64,000 nucleotides of DNA, taken from Nakamurella antarctica. GTDB lineage: Bacteria; Actinomycetota; Actinomycetes; Mycobacteriales; Nakamurellaceae. This document shows, in pieces, positions 40,529-49,573 of the stretch. Each line of letters opens with the position of its first letter. Positions within the stretch are counted from its first letter, which is position 1. The position numbers and the translations under genes are program-made. The notes under the pieces were generated by a model, which did not search any database, had not been told where the DNA came from, and was given only the letters and a program-made list of their open reading frames with translations. The stretch is from NCBI RefSeq assembly GCF_003860405.1, contig NZ_CP034170.1:248001-312000 (forward strand), read 5' to 3'.

Positions 40529-41587
40529 TTAAGTCAGAACGGAATTCAAGTCGTAGGCGATGGGCCGGTCGACTTGGCTGACGAGGCAAGAAGAGGCGTC
40601 GCGGTCTGGGCGCCAGCGCAGGAAAGTCACCGAGTGCCGAAAGCGCAGGCCTTCCATCTGGTCGAACTTGACCTCGACGACGCGCTCGGGTCGCAGCCGC
40701 ACAAAGCTGACGTCTTTGTTGGCGCTGAATCTGCTGCGCTCGCCTGCGCCCGTGACGGTTTCGCCTGCTTCGTTCACCTCAACCCACGGCGCTAGCTCGT
40801 CAATGAGTTCCAGTCGTTTCACGTTCGTGAAGGCGGCGATCCCGCCGACGCCGATCAGTTCTGCGTCATCGGTGTAGAGGCCTAGTAGTAGGGAGCCCAC
40901 TCCCTTGCCGGATTTGTGGATCCGGTAACCGACAACCACAGCGTCGGCGGTTCGAGAGTGTTTGATCTTCAACATGGATCGCTTGCCGCTTTGGTAGGCA
41001 AGCGCCAGCGGTTTAGCGATAATCCCGTCAAGGCCCGCGCCTTCAAAGGCCTCAAACCACTGCTGGGCCTGATCCGCATCTTTCGTCACCCGCGTGAGGT
41101 GGATCGGAGCATCAGCAGGCACGGAGGCTAACGCAGCTTCCAGTCGCGTCCGCCGATCGCCGAAGGGGACGTCCATCAGGCTGGCATCCTCGAGCGCTAG
41201 CAGGTCGAAACAGACGAGTTCGGCGGGGGTTTCGACCGAAAGCTTCGCAATGCGGGACTCTGCGGGGTGGATTCGCTGGGACAGGTTCTCCCAATCCAGC
41301 TTCTGGTTTCCGGCCGCCCCAGAGCGCACCACGATCTCCGCATCGATGGCGCACCTTCTGGGCAGGTGCTCAAGTACGGCGGCGACCACCTCGGGAAAGT
41401 AGCGGGTCAAGGGCTTTTGGCCGCGACTGGCTAACTCCACCTCGTCGCCATCGCGGAGCACGATGCACCGAAACCCATCCCACTTGGGCTCATACAGCAA
41501 TCCGCCAGTCACCCAGTCCTGCGCTGGCACCTGGGGAACGGCCTTGGCCAGCATGGGAGAGACGGGTAGTTCGATGGGCAGCTTCAT
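40529..41587 (-). CDS. ligC: ATP-dependent DNA ligase, LigC type
   Basis: 352 residues. Adenylation Lys motif EPKWDGFRCIV, motif III CAIDAEIVV, motif IV AGLDGIIAKP, motif V MLKIKHSRTADAVVVGYR, and a C-terminal OB-fold ending in FRHSVTFLRWRPD. Seals nicks and some double-strand ends in gap-filling repair with its neighbour polymerase. ATG at 41587 follows the family start. Confidence 0.93.
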   Translation of the reverse strand: MKLPIELPVSPMLAKAVPQVPAQDWVTGGLLYEPKWDGFRCIVLRDGDEVELASRGQKPLTRYFPEVVAAVLEHLPRRCAIDAEIVVRSGAAGNQKLDWENLSQRIHPAESRIAKLSVETPAELVCFDLLALEDASLMDVPFGDRRTRLEAALASVPADAPIHLTRVTKDADQAQQWFEAFEGAGLDGIIAKPLALAYQSGKRSMLKIKHSRTADAVVVGYRIHKSGKGVGSLLLGLYTDDAELIGVGGIAAFTNVKRLELIDELAPWVEVNEAGETVTGAGERSRFSANKDVSFVRLRPERVVEVKFDQMEGLRFRHSVTFLRWRPDRDASSCLVSQVDRPIAYDLNSVLT

Positions 41588-41790
41588 CACAGCATTGTTG
41601 CTCAAGCGGGATATGACGTGTTGTTGGGAGTCGGGTCTGGCGCCCGGGTCGGGCATGCGGGCTTTACCGCGCGTCACGCCGGTCAGTGACTACAGCGAGG
41701 ATGGGGGCAGGGGAGGGCGGCCATAATGGTGTTTCACGATATCCCTGTCGCGCTGCAGCTGAGATCTATCACCCGTTGTGGAGGCTTTTG

Positions 41791-42255
41791 ATGAACTTGC
41801 CAACATTTACCGTTGAAGAACTCGAATCGGAGGTGCGCGAGCTGACGTTCTCGAAATTTGATCAGGCCGACGCCTACCGGTTGGGCACCATTGCGGCCGA
41901 AATGATTGCGGCACGGGGCTACTCGTTGGCGGTGCAGATCGTCATTGGGGAGCAGGTGGTTTTCAAAGCCGCGTTGGGTGGCGTGTCGGATGCGACTGAT
42001 AGCTGGCTTCGCCGCAAGGCCGCCCTCGCTCGGCTGGATGGGGTGAGTTCGCTGTTGGTGCGCCTCCGCAACGAAGCTGCGGGCACGTCCTTCGACGATC
42101 GGGGCCTTCCGAAGGCCGAGTTCGCCGCTCACGGTGGCGCCTTCCCGATCCGAGTGGACGGCGCGGTAGTTGGCACCCTTACCGCTTCTGGACTGGAGGA
42201 CGTGGTCGACCACCAGGTGGTAGCTGCGGCTATTCGGCAGTTCCTGCAGGTCTGA
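41791..42255 (+). CDS. UPF0303/heme-degrading-domain (HbpS-GlcG-like) protein
   Basis: 154 residues, single alpha/beta domain. Family segments include RLGTIAAEMIAARGYSLAVQI, DSWLRRKAALA and GGAFPIRVDGAVVGTLTASG. GGAGG lies 6-7 bases before ATG at 41791. HbpS-like proteins sense or bind heme and small acids. No conserved neighbour suggests a specific partner; it precedes the M13 peptidase by 82 bases on the same strand. Confidence 0.85.
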   Translation: MNLPTFTVEELESEVRELTFSKFDQADAYRLGTIAAEMIAARGYSLAVQIVIGEQVVFKAALGGVSDATDSWLRRKAALARLDGVSSLLVRLRNEAAGTSFDDRGLPKAEFAAHGGAFPIRVDGAVVGTLTASGLEDVVDHQVVAAAIRQFLQV

Positions 42256-42337
42256 AACCACCGCCCTGGCCACTTGGTCCAGGCATGTCAGTATGGAGAA
42301 GTAGCGCAATCACCCCATCGGTAGAGGAACAGCGAAC

Positions 42338-44275
42338 ATGACCAGTGCACATTCCACTCGCGCGCAGGACGACCTGTTCAGGCACGTCAACGGCGACTGG
42401 TTAGACCACGCCGAGATCCCCGCCGACCAGTCGATGTACGGGGCCTTCAATGAACTGCGCGACGATGCGGAGTTGGCGGTTCGCGGAATCATCGAGAAGG
42501 TGGCTGCGGGAGAACGCGGAGCCGCTGGTAGCGCCGAGCAGCTGATCGGCGACCTGTATTCGAGCTTCATGGACACCGAGGCTGTTGAAGCCGTCGGGGT
42601 TGAGCCGATTCGGCCGACGCTGGCTGCGGTTGCGGAAGTAAGCGATCTGGTGGGGCTATTCACGCTGCTCGGCAAGCTGGACCGCGACGGCGTCGGCGGC
42701 GCCTTCGGCTTTTATGTCGACACCGATCCGGCCCAGCCCGACCGCTACACCCTCGCGTTGAACCAGGGCGGCCTTGGCTTGCCGGACGAGTCTTATTACC
42801 GGGAAGAGCAGTACGCGGATATCCGGAAGGCCTACGCCGGGTATGCGGACGGCATGCTGGAGTTGTTGGGCCTGCCCGACTCTGCAGCTTTGGCAACGCG
42901 GATCCTGGATCTGGAGACCGAGATCGCAGCCGGGCACTGGGATCGAGTCCGGAACCGCGATCGCGACCAAACTAACAACCCAATGGACCGGGCGGGCCTT
43001 GCTGACCTACTACCCGCCGCGTGGTGGGAGGCTTGGCTGAGCGGAATGCACGCGCCCGTAGGAGCTTTCGACCATGTAATCGTGCGCCAGCCCAGCTTCT
43101 TCACTGCCGTTGCAGCACTATTAAGTCCCGAACGCCTCGACGACTGGAAGGCCTGGTTGAGCCTGCGGGTGATCCGCTCCGCAGCCCCCATGAGCATCAA
43201 GTCACTGGTGGAGAAGAACTTCGACTTCTATGGCCGCACGCTGTCTGGCACTCCGGAGCTGCGTGAGCGCTGGAAGCGCGGCACCGGCTTCGTGGAAGGC
43301 AGCGTCGGCGAAGCACTCGGCGAACTCTATGTACAGCAATACTTTCCGCCTGCGGCAAAGGGGCGGATGGACGAACTGGTCGACTACTTGATCCGCGCCT
43401 ACCGTCAGGAAATTGAGAAACTGCCGTGGATGAGCGCCGCGACGAAGGAGAAGGCGCTGGAGAAGTTGGCCGCCTTCACTCCCAAGGTCGGTTACCCCAG
43501 CGCGTGGCGCGACTACAGCGCGTTGGTCATCACGCCGGGCGACCTACTCGGTAACGCCCGTCGGGTCGCGGCCTTCGAACACGACCGCGAACTGGCCAAG
43601 ATCGGCAAGCCGGTCGACCGCGAGGAATGGTTCATGACCCCGCAGACGGTCAACGCTTACTACAACCCGGGGATGAACGAGATTGTTTTCCCCGCAGCTA
43701 TTCTGCGCCCGCCGTTCTTCGACCTCGACGCCGACGACGCAGTGAACTTCGGCGGAATCGGCGCCGTGATCGGCCACGAAATCGGCCACGGCTTCGATGA
43801 CCAAGGCTCCAAATACGATGGCACCGGAGCGCTGAACGATTGGTGGACGGCAGCGGACCGCGAAGCGTTCGAGGCACTGACGGCCAAGCTCATCGCGCAG
43901 TACTCCGAGCTGGAGCCCGCCGATGCGCCAGGGCATCGCGTCAACGGCGGGTTAACCATCGGCGAGAACATCGGCGACCTTGGCGGTCTGGGCATCGCCT
44001 ACCAAGCGTGGCTGATCTCGCTGAATGGCCAGGAAGCCCCCGTCGTCGACGGAGTGACAGGCGCGCAGCGGTTCTTCCTCTCGTGGGCAACGGTGTGGCG
44101 AGCCAAGGGGCGCGAGGCGGAAGTGTTGCGTCGCTTGGCAGTTGACCCGCACTCCCCGCCGGAGTTCCGCTGCAACCAGGTGGTCCGCAACATGGACGAG
44201 TTCTACGATGCGTTCGAGGTCGCCGAGGGCGACGCGTTGTGGTTGTCGCCCGAGGAGCGCGTCCGGATCTGGTAG
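42338..44275 (+). CDS. M13 family zinc metallopeptidase (neprilysin/PepO-like)
   Basis: 645 residues with an N-terminal M13_N helical domain from DDLFRHVNGDWLDHAEIP and a catalytic domain with GAVIGHEIGHGFDDQGSK (HExxH), NAYYNPGMNEIVFPAAIL and GENIGDLGGLG (third zinc ligand Glu). No signal peptide or membrane anchor, so cytosolic oligopeptide cleavage is expected, as for PepO. Confidence 0.94.
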   Translation: MTSAHSTRAQDDLFRHVNGDWLDHAEIPADQSMYGAFNELRDDAELAVRGIIEKVAAGERGAAGSAEQLIGDLYSSFMDTEAVEAVGVEPIRPTLAAVAEVSDLVGLFTLLGKLDRDGVGGAFGFYVDTDPAQPDRYTLALNQGGLGLPDESYYREEQYADIRKAYAGYADGMLELLGLPDSAALATRILDLETEIAAGHWDRVRNRDRDQTNNPMDRAGLADLLPAAWWEAWLSGMHAPVGAFDHVIVRQPSFFTAVAALLSPERLDDWKAWLSLRVIRSAAPMSIKSLVEKNFDFYGRTLSGTPELRERWKRGTGFVEGSVGEALGELYVQQYFPPAAKGRMDELVDYLIRAYRQEIEKLPWMSAATKEKALEKLAAFTPKVGYPSAWRDYSALVITPGDLLGNARRVAAFEHDRELAKIGKPVDREEWFMTPQTVNAYYNPGMNEIVFPAAILRPPFFDLDADDAVNFGGIGAVIGHEIGHGFDDQGSKYDGTGALNDWWTAADREAFEALTAKLIAQYSELEPADAPGHRVNGGLTIGENIGDLGGLGIAYQAWLISLNGQEAPVVDGVTGAQRFFLSWATVWRAKGREAEVLRRLAVDPHSPPEFRCNQVVRNMDEFYDAFEVAEGDALWLSPEERVRIW

Positions 44276-44309
44276 CTGGCCTGACGAGTAAGCCTGGAAG
44301 CCAACGCAT

Positions 44310-45056
44310 ATGACGATAGTCCGGCTGCTTTCGGGTCCATCAGGCACAGACGCGGCCCTCGACCTCGCTGTGGGGCCGGCTTTGCTTGCCGCGATGGCAG
44401 CCGAAGGCGGGGATCCCTGGCTGCGGATCTATCGACCATCGCCGACGGTTGCGATGACCGGCCGCGACAAACTACTGCCAGGATTCGATGCGGCAGTCCA
44501 AGTTTCGCGCGCACAAGGGTTTGTGCCGGTTCGTCGCTCGTCAGGAGGGCGCGCCGCCGCCTACACCGACCAGGCGATCTGCCTGGACCATATAGGTTAC
44601 TCTGCAACGGATCTCCACGATATTAAGGGAAGGTTCGCCGAATACGGTGAACTGCTCGCCGGCGCTCTTCGGTCCTTGGGGTGCGATGCCAGGATGGGGG
44701 AAGTGGCGGGGGAATAGTGCCCCGGCGAGTACAGCGTCAACGGCGAGGGCCGCGTCAAACTCATCGGCACAGCCCAACGGATGGTGCGCCGCGGGTGGCT
44801 ATTCGGCGCTGTCATCGTGGTGTCAGACTCTGCTCGGGTCCGGGGTGTTCTGGAAGGCGTCTACAGTGCGCTCGGCACGGGGTGGAACCCGGAAACGGTA
44901 GGCGCCATCACTGATCTCGTGTCGAGTGTGACGACAGACCAGGTGGCGCAGGCGGTGTTAGACGCGTACGCGGACCGGTTCGACCTGGTGCCCAATGAGT
45001 GGCCAGCCGCTGTCTTAGCCGGCGCCCGAGACCGCGTGGCCGACCACGTCCTCTGA
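44310..45056 (+). pseudogene. Lipoate/biotin protein ligase-like gene split by an in-frame TAG
   Basis: 249 codons in one frame. The first 135 residues (for example VPVRRSSGGRAAAYTDQAICLDH, the RRxxGGG-like ligase motif) stop at TAG 44715-44717, and the same frame continues at once with CPGEYSVNGEGRVKLIGTAQR, core family sequence, to a normal end. Relatives often have a Tyr or Trp codon at this place, so a single base change can explain it. It could be recent inactivation, suppression or read-through, or a sequencing error. Transfers lipoyl groups in the intact family. Confidence 0.8.
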
Positions 45057-45101
45057 GCGTTTGCTTGGCCACCCCTGTCCCCCACCCATTACGATAAACA
45101 C

Positions 45102-45788
45102 GTGAATTCCGTACCCGCCGAAACCGATTTGCCGCACGCCGTCCTGTGGGACTTGGACGGGACGCTCATCGATTCCGAACACCACTGGCTCACCGTGCAG
45201 TACGCCCTCACCGATGCGCACAACGCGCCCTGGACAGAAGCGGATTCCCTCGCCAGCATTGGCCGAGCACTGCCTGATTCGGCTCGGGCGCTCCGGGAAA
45301 GTGGCGTCGATATGCCGGAGCCACACATCATCGACCACTTGGTCGACACTGTCAGCGAACTCCTCAAAGACGGGGTTACGTGGATGGATGGCGCCAGAAA
45401 GATGCTGGAAAACCTCGCTGCGGCGGGTATTCCGTGTGCTTTGGTGACCATGTCCTACCGCAAAATCGCCGAGCAGGTTGCTGCGGTAGCGCCGAAAGGC
45501 GCGTTTCGGGTCATCATCAGCGGTGATGACGTCGAATTCGGTAAACCGCATCCGGAGCCGTACTTGCGCGCCGCCGCGGCGCTGGGCGTAAAACCGGAGC
45601 ACTGCGTGGCCTTCGAAGACTCTTCGGCCGGGGTCGCCTCGGCGGAGGCCGCCGGGGCGAAAGTGGTGGTGCTGCGCGGCATCACGAAGTTTCCGTGGCG
45701 AGCTGGGCGCAGTTATGTCAACTCTTTGGCGAGCCTGAATGTGCAAGACGTACGGGAAATAGCACGTGGCCACGTCGTAGATCTGTAG
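45102..45788 (+). CDS. HAD hydrolase, phosphoglycolate phosphatase/beta-phosphoglucomutase-like
   Basis: 228 residues. Motif I LWDLDGTLIDSE, motif II VTMSYRK, Lys motif GKPHPEPYLRAA and motif IV CVAFEDSSAGVASA, with a helical cap between I and II. Likely a phosphosugar phosphatase or mutase; substrate not clear. GTG start. Confidence 0.9.
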   Translation: MNSVPAETDLPHAVLWDLDGTLIDSEHHWLTVQYALTDAHNAPWTEADSLASIGRALPDSARALRESGVDMPEPHIIDHLVDTVSELLKDGVTWMDGARKMLENLAAAGIPCALVTMSYRKIAEQVAAVAPKGAFRVIISGDDVEFGKPHPEPYLRAAAALGVKPEHCVAFEDSSAGVASAEAAGAKVVVLRGITKFPWRAGRSYVNSLASLNVQDVREIARGHVVDL

Positions 45789-45851
45789 CTCGCGCGCTCG
45801 ATCTTTGGCTCGCGCATACGAGAAAGATGTCGGTTTGGCACACTGGAAGGC

Positions 45852-46169
45852 ATGGAAACTCCCCACAAGCTCACCTCGACAGAACTCGCAGATGCCCTAG
45901 CAACACTCGAAGGCTGGGAGACCGACGGCAGCGCGCTTACCGTCACCTACTCACTTGCAACATCAGTTGCCGCCGTTCTGTTCATCGTTCAGGTGGGTCA
46001 GATCAGCGAAGAACTGAACCACCACCCCGACCTCGACTGGCGCTACAACAAGGTCTTGCTGCGGATCACCACGCATGATGCTGGCGGCGTGGTCACCGAA
46101 CTCGATCGCAAGCTGGCCGGCTCGATCAGCGCGTGTGCGAGCCAGTTCAACGCCAAGCCTGCCAACTGA
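45852..46169 (+). CDS. Pterin-4a-carbinolamine dehydratase
   Basis: 105 residues. Active-site signature EELNHHPDLDWRYNKV with its His pair, plus a C-terminal LDRKLAGSISACA helix. Recycles 4a-hydroxy-tetrahydropterin in the family. No aromatic amino acid hydroxylase is nearby. It ends two bases before the end of the reductase on the other strand. Confidence 0.93.
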   Translation: METPHKLTSTELADALATLEGWETDGSALTVTYSLATSVAAVLFIVQVGQISEELNHHPDLDWRYNKVLLRITTHDAGGVVTELDRKLAGSISACASQFNAKPAN

Positions 46170-46170
46170 G

Positions 46171-47160
46171 CTACAGGACTGTTGGGGCCGTCCCGTTACC
46201 GAACGGGAGCCCCCCGAGATCGGCGCGATTGTGCGGAAGCTGCCACAGCGATTCGTCCGGCCCAAGCGGCACGATCTGTGTCGGGTTGATGTCCACGTGC
46301 ACGCGGTAATAGTGCGCCTTGATCTGCGCGAAGTCGGTGGTGTCGCCGAAACCTGGAGTTTGAAACAGGTCTCGGGCATAAGCGAAGAGCACGGGCATCT
46401 CGCTGAGTTTGTTCCGGTTGCATTTGAAATGTCCGTGGTAGACGGCGTCGAACCTGGCGAGGGTGGTGAAAAGGCGTACATCGGCTTCGGTGATGGTCTC
46501 TCCCACCAGATATCGCTGGTTACGCAAGCGATCCTCCAGCCAGTCGAGGCGGTGGAACAACCGGTGGTAAGCCTTCTCGTATGCCTGCTGGGAGCCGGCA
46601 AAACCTGCGCGGTAGACCCCGTTGTTCACGTCGCGGAAGACGAGATCGGCAACCTCGTCGATTTCTGCACGCATGTGCTCGGGGTAGAGATCCGGGGCTC
46701 CTTCGCGGTGAAAGTCCTTCCATTCCAGCGACATGTCGAGCGTGATCTGGGGGTAGTTGTTCGTCACCACCTTGCCCGTCGTGGTGTCCACGATCGCTGG
46801 CACCGTGATGCCGCGGGGGTAATCGGGGAATCGGGCGAAGTATGCCTGTTGGAGCCGCTCGATACCCAGCACGGGATCCACGCCGTTGGGATCGAGATCG
46901 AAGGTCCAGCTGCGGCTGTCGTGCGTCGGCCCGCACAAGCCCATCGAGATGGAGTCTTCTAACCCGAGGAGGCGGCGCACGATAATCGCGCGATTGGCCC
47001 ACGGGCACGCCTTGGCGGCAACAAGCCGGTAGCGGCCGGCTTCCACCGGATAGCCGTCGCGGCCGTCGCGCGTAATGCGTGTCTGAATGTAACGGGTATC
47101 CCGGTTGAACTCCTCGCCGCCGTGGACGTAGGAACCTTCGGTGCTGAAGTCAGTGCTCAT
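46171..47160 (-). CDS. Glutathionyl-hydroquinone reductase-like (Xi-class GST) enzyme
   Basis: 329 residues. Thioredoxin-like N-domain with active Cys in AKACPWANRA, then helical C-domain motifs PRGITVPAIVD, YRAGFAGSQQAYE and RYLVGETITEADVRLFTTL. Reduces S-conjugated hydroquinones; as mycoredoxin also occurs here, mycothiol is the likely thiol. The ATG abuts a 34-bp palindrome containing TATACT at -12 to -7, which suggests a leaderless, tightly regulated transcript. Confidence 0.92.
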   Translation of the reverse strand: MSTDFSTEGSYVHGGEEFNRDTRYIQTRITRDGRDGYPVEAGRYRLVAAKACPWANRAIIVRRLLGLEDSISMGLCGPTHDSRSWTFDLDPNGVDPVLGIERLQQAYFARFPDYPRGITVPAIVDTTTGKVVTNNYPQITLDMSLEWKDFHREGAPDLYPEHMRAEIDEVADLVFRDVNNGVYRAGFAGSQQAYEKAYHRLFHRLDWLEDRLRNQRYLVGETITEADVRLFTTLARFDAVYHGHFKCNRNKLSEMPVLFAYARDLFQTPGFGDTTDFAQIKAHYYRVHVDINPTQIVPLGPDESLWQLPHNRADLGGLPFGNGTAPTVL

Positions 47161-47194
47161 TTCATAAGTATATGCACGTGCATATACTTATGAA
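47161..47194. promoter_or_regulatory. Perfect 34-bp palindrome shared by two divergent promoters
   Basis: Half-site TTCATAAGTATATGCAC is followed directly by its exact reverse complement. Each half contains a TATACT -10-like hexamer pointing outward: one gives a leaderless start for the reductase on the minus strand, the other serves the DUF1697 gene. The central GCACGTGC suits a dimeric repressor such as MarR or HxlR type. No regulator gene is adjacent. Confidence 0.8.
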
Positions 47195-47200
47195 CCGGAA

Positions 47201-47776
47201 ATGAGCAGGCCACCACAACACACGAGCCTTCGGCACGGGACAATGGCACCCATGACGACCTACGTAGCGCTGCTCCGTGCGGTGAATGTCGGCGGCGCGA
47301 AGGTGTCGATGACGGCGCTGAGAGAAATCGCCCTCAGACAAGGATGGACAAATGTCAGCACCTACATCAACAGCGGCAACCTGCTGTTCGATTCACTCGA
47401 TGGGCCGATCAGAGCAGCCGACCTGGTCAGTAGTGGGATTGAGGCTGCCATCGACCGTCATGTGGCGGTGGTGGTGCGAACCCCGGACCAGCTGGCCGCC
47501 ACGCTTGAGCGGTCGCGGGAACTATTCGCCCACGACGACGACAAACACGTGGCCATCGCCTTTCTCGACCGCCCAGTACAGCCAGCCTCGCTGGGCCAGT
47601 ACGACCTAGAGCGCTACGTGGTGGATGGCGCGCAGGTGCACCTGTTGTATCCAACCGGATTGGGCAACTCGAAGCTCACAACGCCGTTGATCGAAAAGAA
47701 GCTGGACGCTGTAGCCACCACCAGGGGCCGCAAGACCGTCATGGCGCTTGTCGCCAGGGCGTCTAAGCAGGCCTAA
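47201..47776 (+). CDS. DUF1697 family protein
   Basis: The DUF1697 core starts at MTTYVALLRAVNVGGAKVSM, with later YINSGNLLF and GNSKLTTPLIEKKL. From ATG at 47252 it has 174 residues; ATG at 47201, directly after the palindromic promoter, adds 17. Small alpha/beta fold of unknown function, widespread in actinobacteria. Shares the palindromic control region with the reductase. Confidence 0.85.
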   Translation: MSRPPQHTSLRHGTMAPMTTYVALLRAVNVGGAKVSMTALREIALRQGWTNVSTYINSGNLLFDSLDGPIRAADLVSSGIEAAIDRHVAVVVRTPDQLAATLERSRELFAHDDDKHVAIAFLDRPVQPASLGQYDLERYVVDGAQVHLLYPTGLGNSKLTTPLIEKKLDAVATTRGRKTVMALVARASKQA

Positions 47777-47970
47777 GGGTCTCTCAACCGCTGCCCGGAA
47801 CGGGTGTGGTTCGCCGCGCAAGCTCAGACACCTGGATCGATAGCACCACACAATGCTCGTGGCTCACCCTGTTCAGCGCGGCTGGCCCATCGCTCGGTAC
47901 CTTCGAAGGGAGTCCCTCGGATTGCCGAAAAAGACTGCGGGACGCGAACGCGCGTAGCGTCGGGTATCGA

Positions 47971-48020
47971 AACGACGAGACGACGATGACGACGAAACGA
48001 CGAGACGACGATGACGACGA
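47971..48020 (+). repeat. 25-bp tandem duplication upstream of the sirtuin gene
   Basis: AACGACGAGACGACGATGAC plus GACGA, two exact copies head to tail (47971-47995, 47996-48020). Recent slippage product in the leader; not CRISPR. Confidence 0.93.
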
Positions 48021-48050
48021 GCGCGCAGAGAATTGGAAGGCCAGTAGCCG

Positions 48051-48899
48051 ATGACCAGTACCGACAGCGAGCCGCACCTCGCTGAGGCAGTAGGGCGAGT
48101 TGCGCAGCTGCTGCGGGGTAAGTCCGTTGCCGTACTCACGGGCGCCGGACTCAGCACCGATTCGGGAATTCCCGACTACCGCGGTCCCGGTTCGGGCAAC
48201 CGCACGCCGATGTTTTTCCAAGAGTTCATCAAAACCGACCTCAACCGCCAACGATATTGGGCAAGAAGCTATCTGGGCTTTGGCACCATGGATCACGCAG
48301 AGCCGAATGACGGACACCGGGCGCTGGTGTCGATGGAAAGGGCGGGGCTGCTCGCTGGCTTGATCACTCAAAACGTGGATGGGCTCCACACTCGAGCTGG
48401 CTCGGTCGACCCCATCGACCTCCACGGCAGGATCGATCGCGTCGTGTGCCTGGCTCAAGGCCACCTCACCGACCGAGCACGAGTGCAGGCGCGGTTGGCC
48501 GAACTCAACCCGGGTTTTGCGGAAGGTAAAAACGTCGAGGTCGCTCCCGATGGGGACACTGTTTTGGAGGAGACCAGCGATTTCCGAGTTGTTGCCTGCG
48601 AGGAATGCGGCGGAATCCTGAAACCGGATGTGGTGTTTTTCGGTGAGTCGGTGCCATTGCCGCGAGTTCAGCAGGCACTGGCGATGGTAGCTGCTGCCAG
48701 CGCTCTCCTGGTAGCTGGCTCGTCGTTGACCGTGTTCTCCGGCTACCGCTTTGTGCGGCTGGCAGCCCGGGAAAACATCCCCATTGTGATCATCAACCGG
48801 GGCAGCACCCGCGGCGACGATCTCGCCACCATTAAGTTGGAAACTGGGACGACCCAGACCCTGCAGGCTTTAACGCAGCGCCTAACCACCGCCCAGTGA
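48051..48899 (+). CDS. Sirtuin, NAD-dependent protein deacylase
   Basis: 282 residues. NAD site LTGAGLSTDSGIPDYRGPG, TQNVDGLHTRAG and catalytic LHGRIDRV are all present. The zinc ribbon is unusual: the first pair reads CLAQGH where CxxC is normal, the second pair CEECGG is intact, so one of four Cys is missing and His may replace it. The C-terminal GSSLTVFSGYRFVRLAA is typical. Ribosome site GGAAGG before the ATG. Confidence 0.92.
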   Translation: MTSTDSEPHLAEAVGRVAQLLRGKSVAVLTGAGLSTDSGIPDYRGPGSGNRTPMFFQEFIKTDLNRQRYWARSYLGFGTMDHAEPNDGHRALVSMERAGLLAGLITQNVDGLHTRAGSVDPIDLHGRIDRVVCLAQGHLTDRARVQARLAELNPGFAEGKNVEVAPDGDTVLEETSDFRVVACEECGGILKPDVVFFGESVPLPRVQQALAMVAAASALLVAGSSLTVFSGYRFVRLAARENIPIVIINRGSTRGDDLATIKLETGTTQTLQALTQRLTTAQ

Positions 48900-48935
48900 C
48901 GACAATGGTGACCACGAACAAATGACGGGAATGTT

Positions 48936-49541
48936 ATGAAGGTCGACGGCAAATTCAACGGCGCGATTGCAGGTATTGGCACATCGTCCGGCGTGAGGCT
49001 GGTGATTGGGATGTGGCCGGATTCCCCACTGGGTTCTTTCGCCGACGTGATGGTTCAGACCGCGGACGGAACCCGAATCCTATTGGCCCCCAACGAGGAA
49101 GCGGCTGAATTTGTCAGCGCCACCTATTCGTTTGACCACGTACGAATTCAGCCAGTCAAGCTGCGGCGATCAGGGGTGAGGTGGGGTATCAGCACTCCGG
49201 ACCTGACGGTGGACTTCGCTACCGGCCGGCGCCACCCCCTGGGTTGGCTTCTGCAGCTGGTCCCCAGATGGTTATCGCTGAACCTGTTGTGGACTCGGGC
49301 CATTGACCCCATTGCTCGTGTTCTGGTGCCGGGCGTCCGCACCGTCGGTACGGCGGGAAACGGTCGTGGAGAATGGTATTCCGCGCTGGATATGCACAAC
49401 ATTCAGGGCGTCACCGGAACTTTCGATTCGGTAGATCTCGGCGACCTGCGTAATGTGTCGCCGCCGGTGACGTTCGGTTTTGGATCAACGCCACAAGTCC
49501 CTAGCCTGGTCCGACTGGTCACAACCGTGCGTACTCGCTAG
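48936..49541 (+). CDS. Conserved hypothetical protein after the sirtuin
   Basis: 201 residues, beta-rich, no clear membrane segment, not recognised. Segments WPDSPLGSFADVMVQTADGTRILLAP and YSALDMHNIQGVTGTFDSVDLGDL look conserved. 36 bases after the sirtuin stop on the same strand, so likely co-transcribed. Confidence 0.75.
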   Translation: MKVDGKFNGAIAGIGTSSGVRLVIGMWPDSPLGSFADVMVQTADGTRILLAPNEEAAEFVSATYSFDHVRIQPVKLRRSGVRWGISTPDLTVDFATGRRHPLGWLLQLVPRWLSLNLLWTRAIDPIARVLVPGVRTVGTAGNGRGEWYSALDMHNIQGVTGTFDSVDLGDLRNVSPPVTFGFGSTPQVPSLVRLVTTVRTR

Positions 49542-49573
49542 CGCCAGCACGGCGCGACCGCACGAGAGCCTCT

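Noticed and set aside
44715-44717. TAG read as pyrrolysine
   Set aside because: Pyrrolysine systems are confined to a few methylamine users, and none of their genes is visible here.
46075-46962. 295-codon plus-strand ORF
   Set aside because: Antisense of the hydroquinone reductase gene with the CPWA motif on the other strand.
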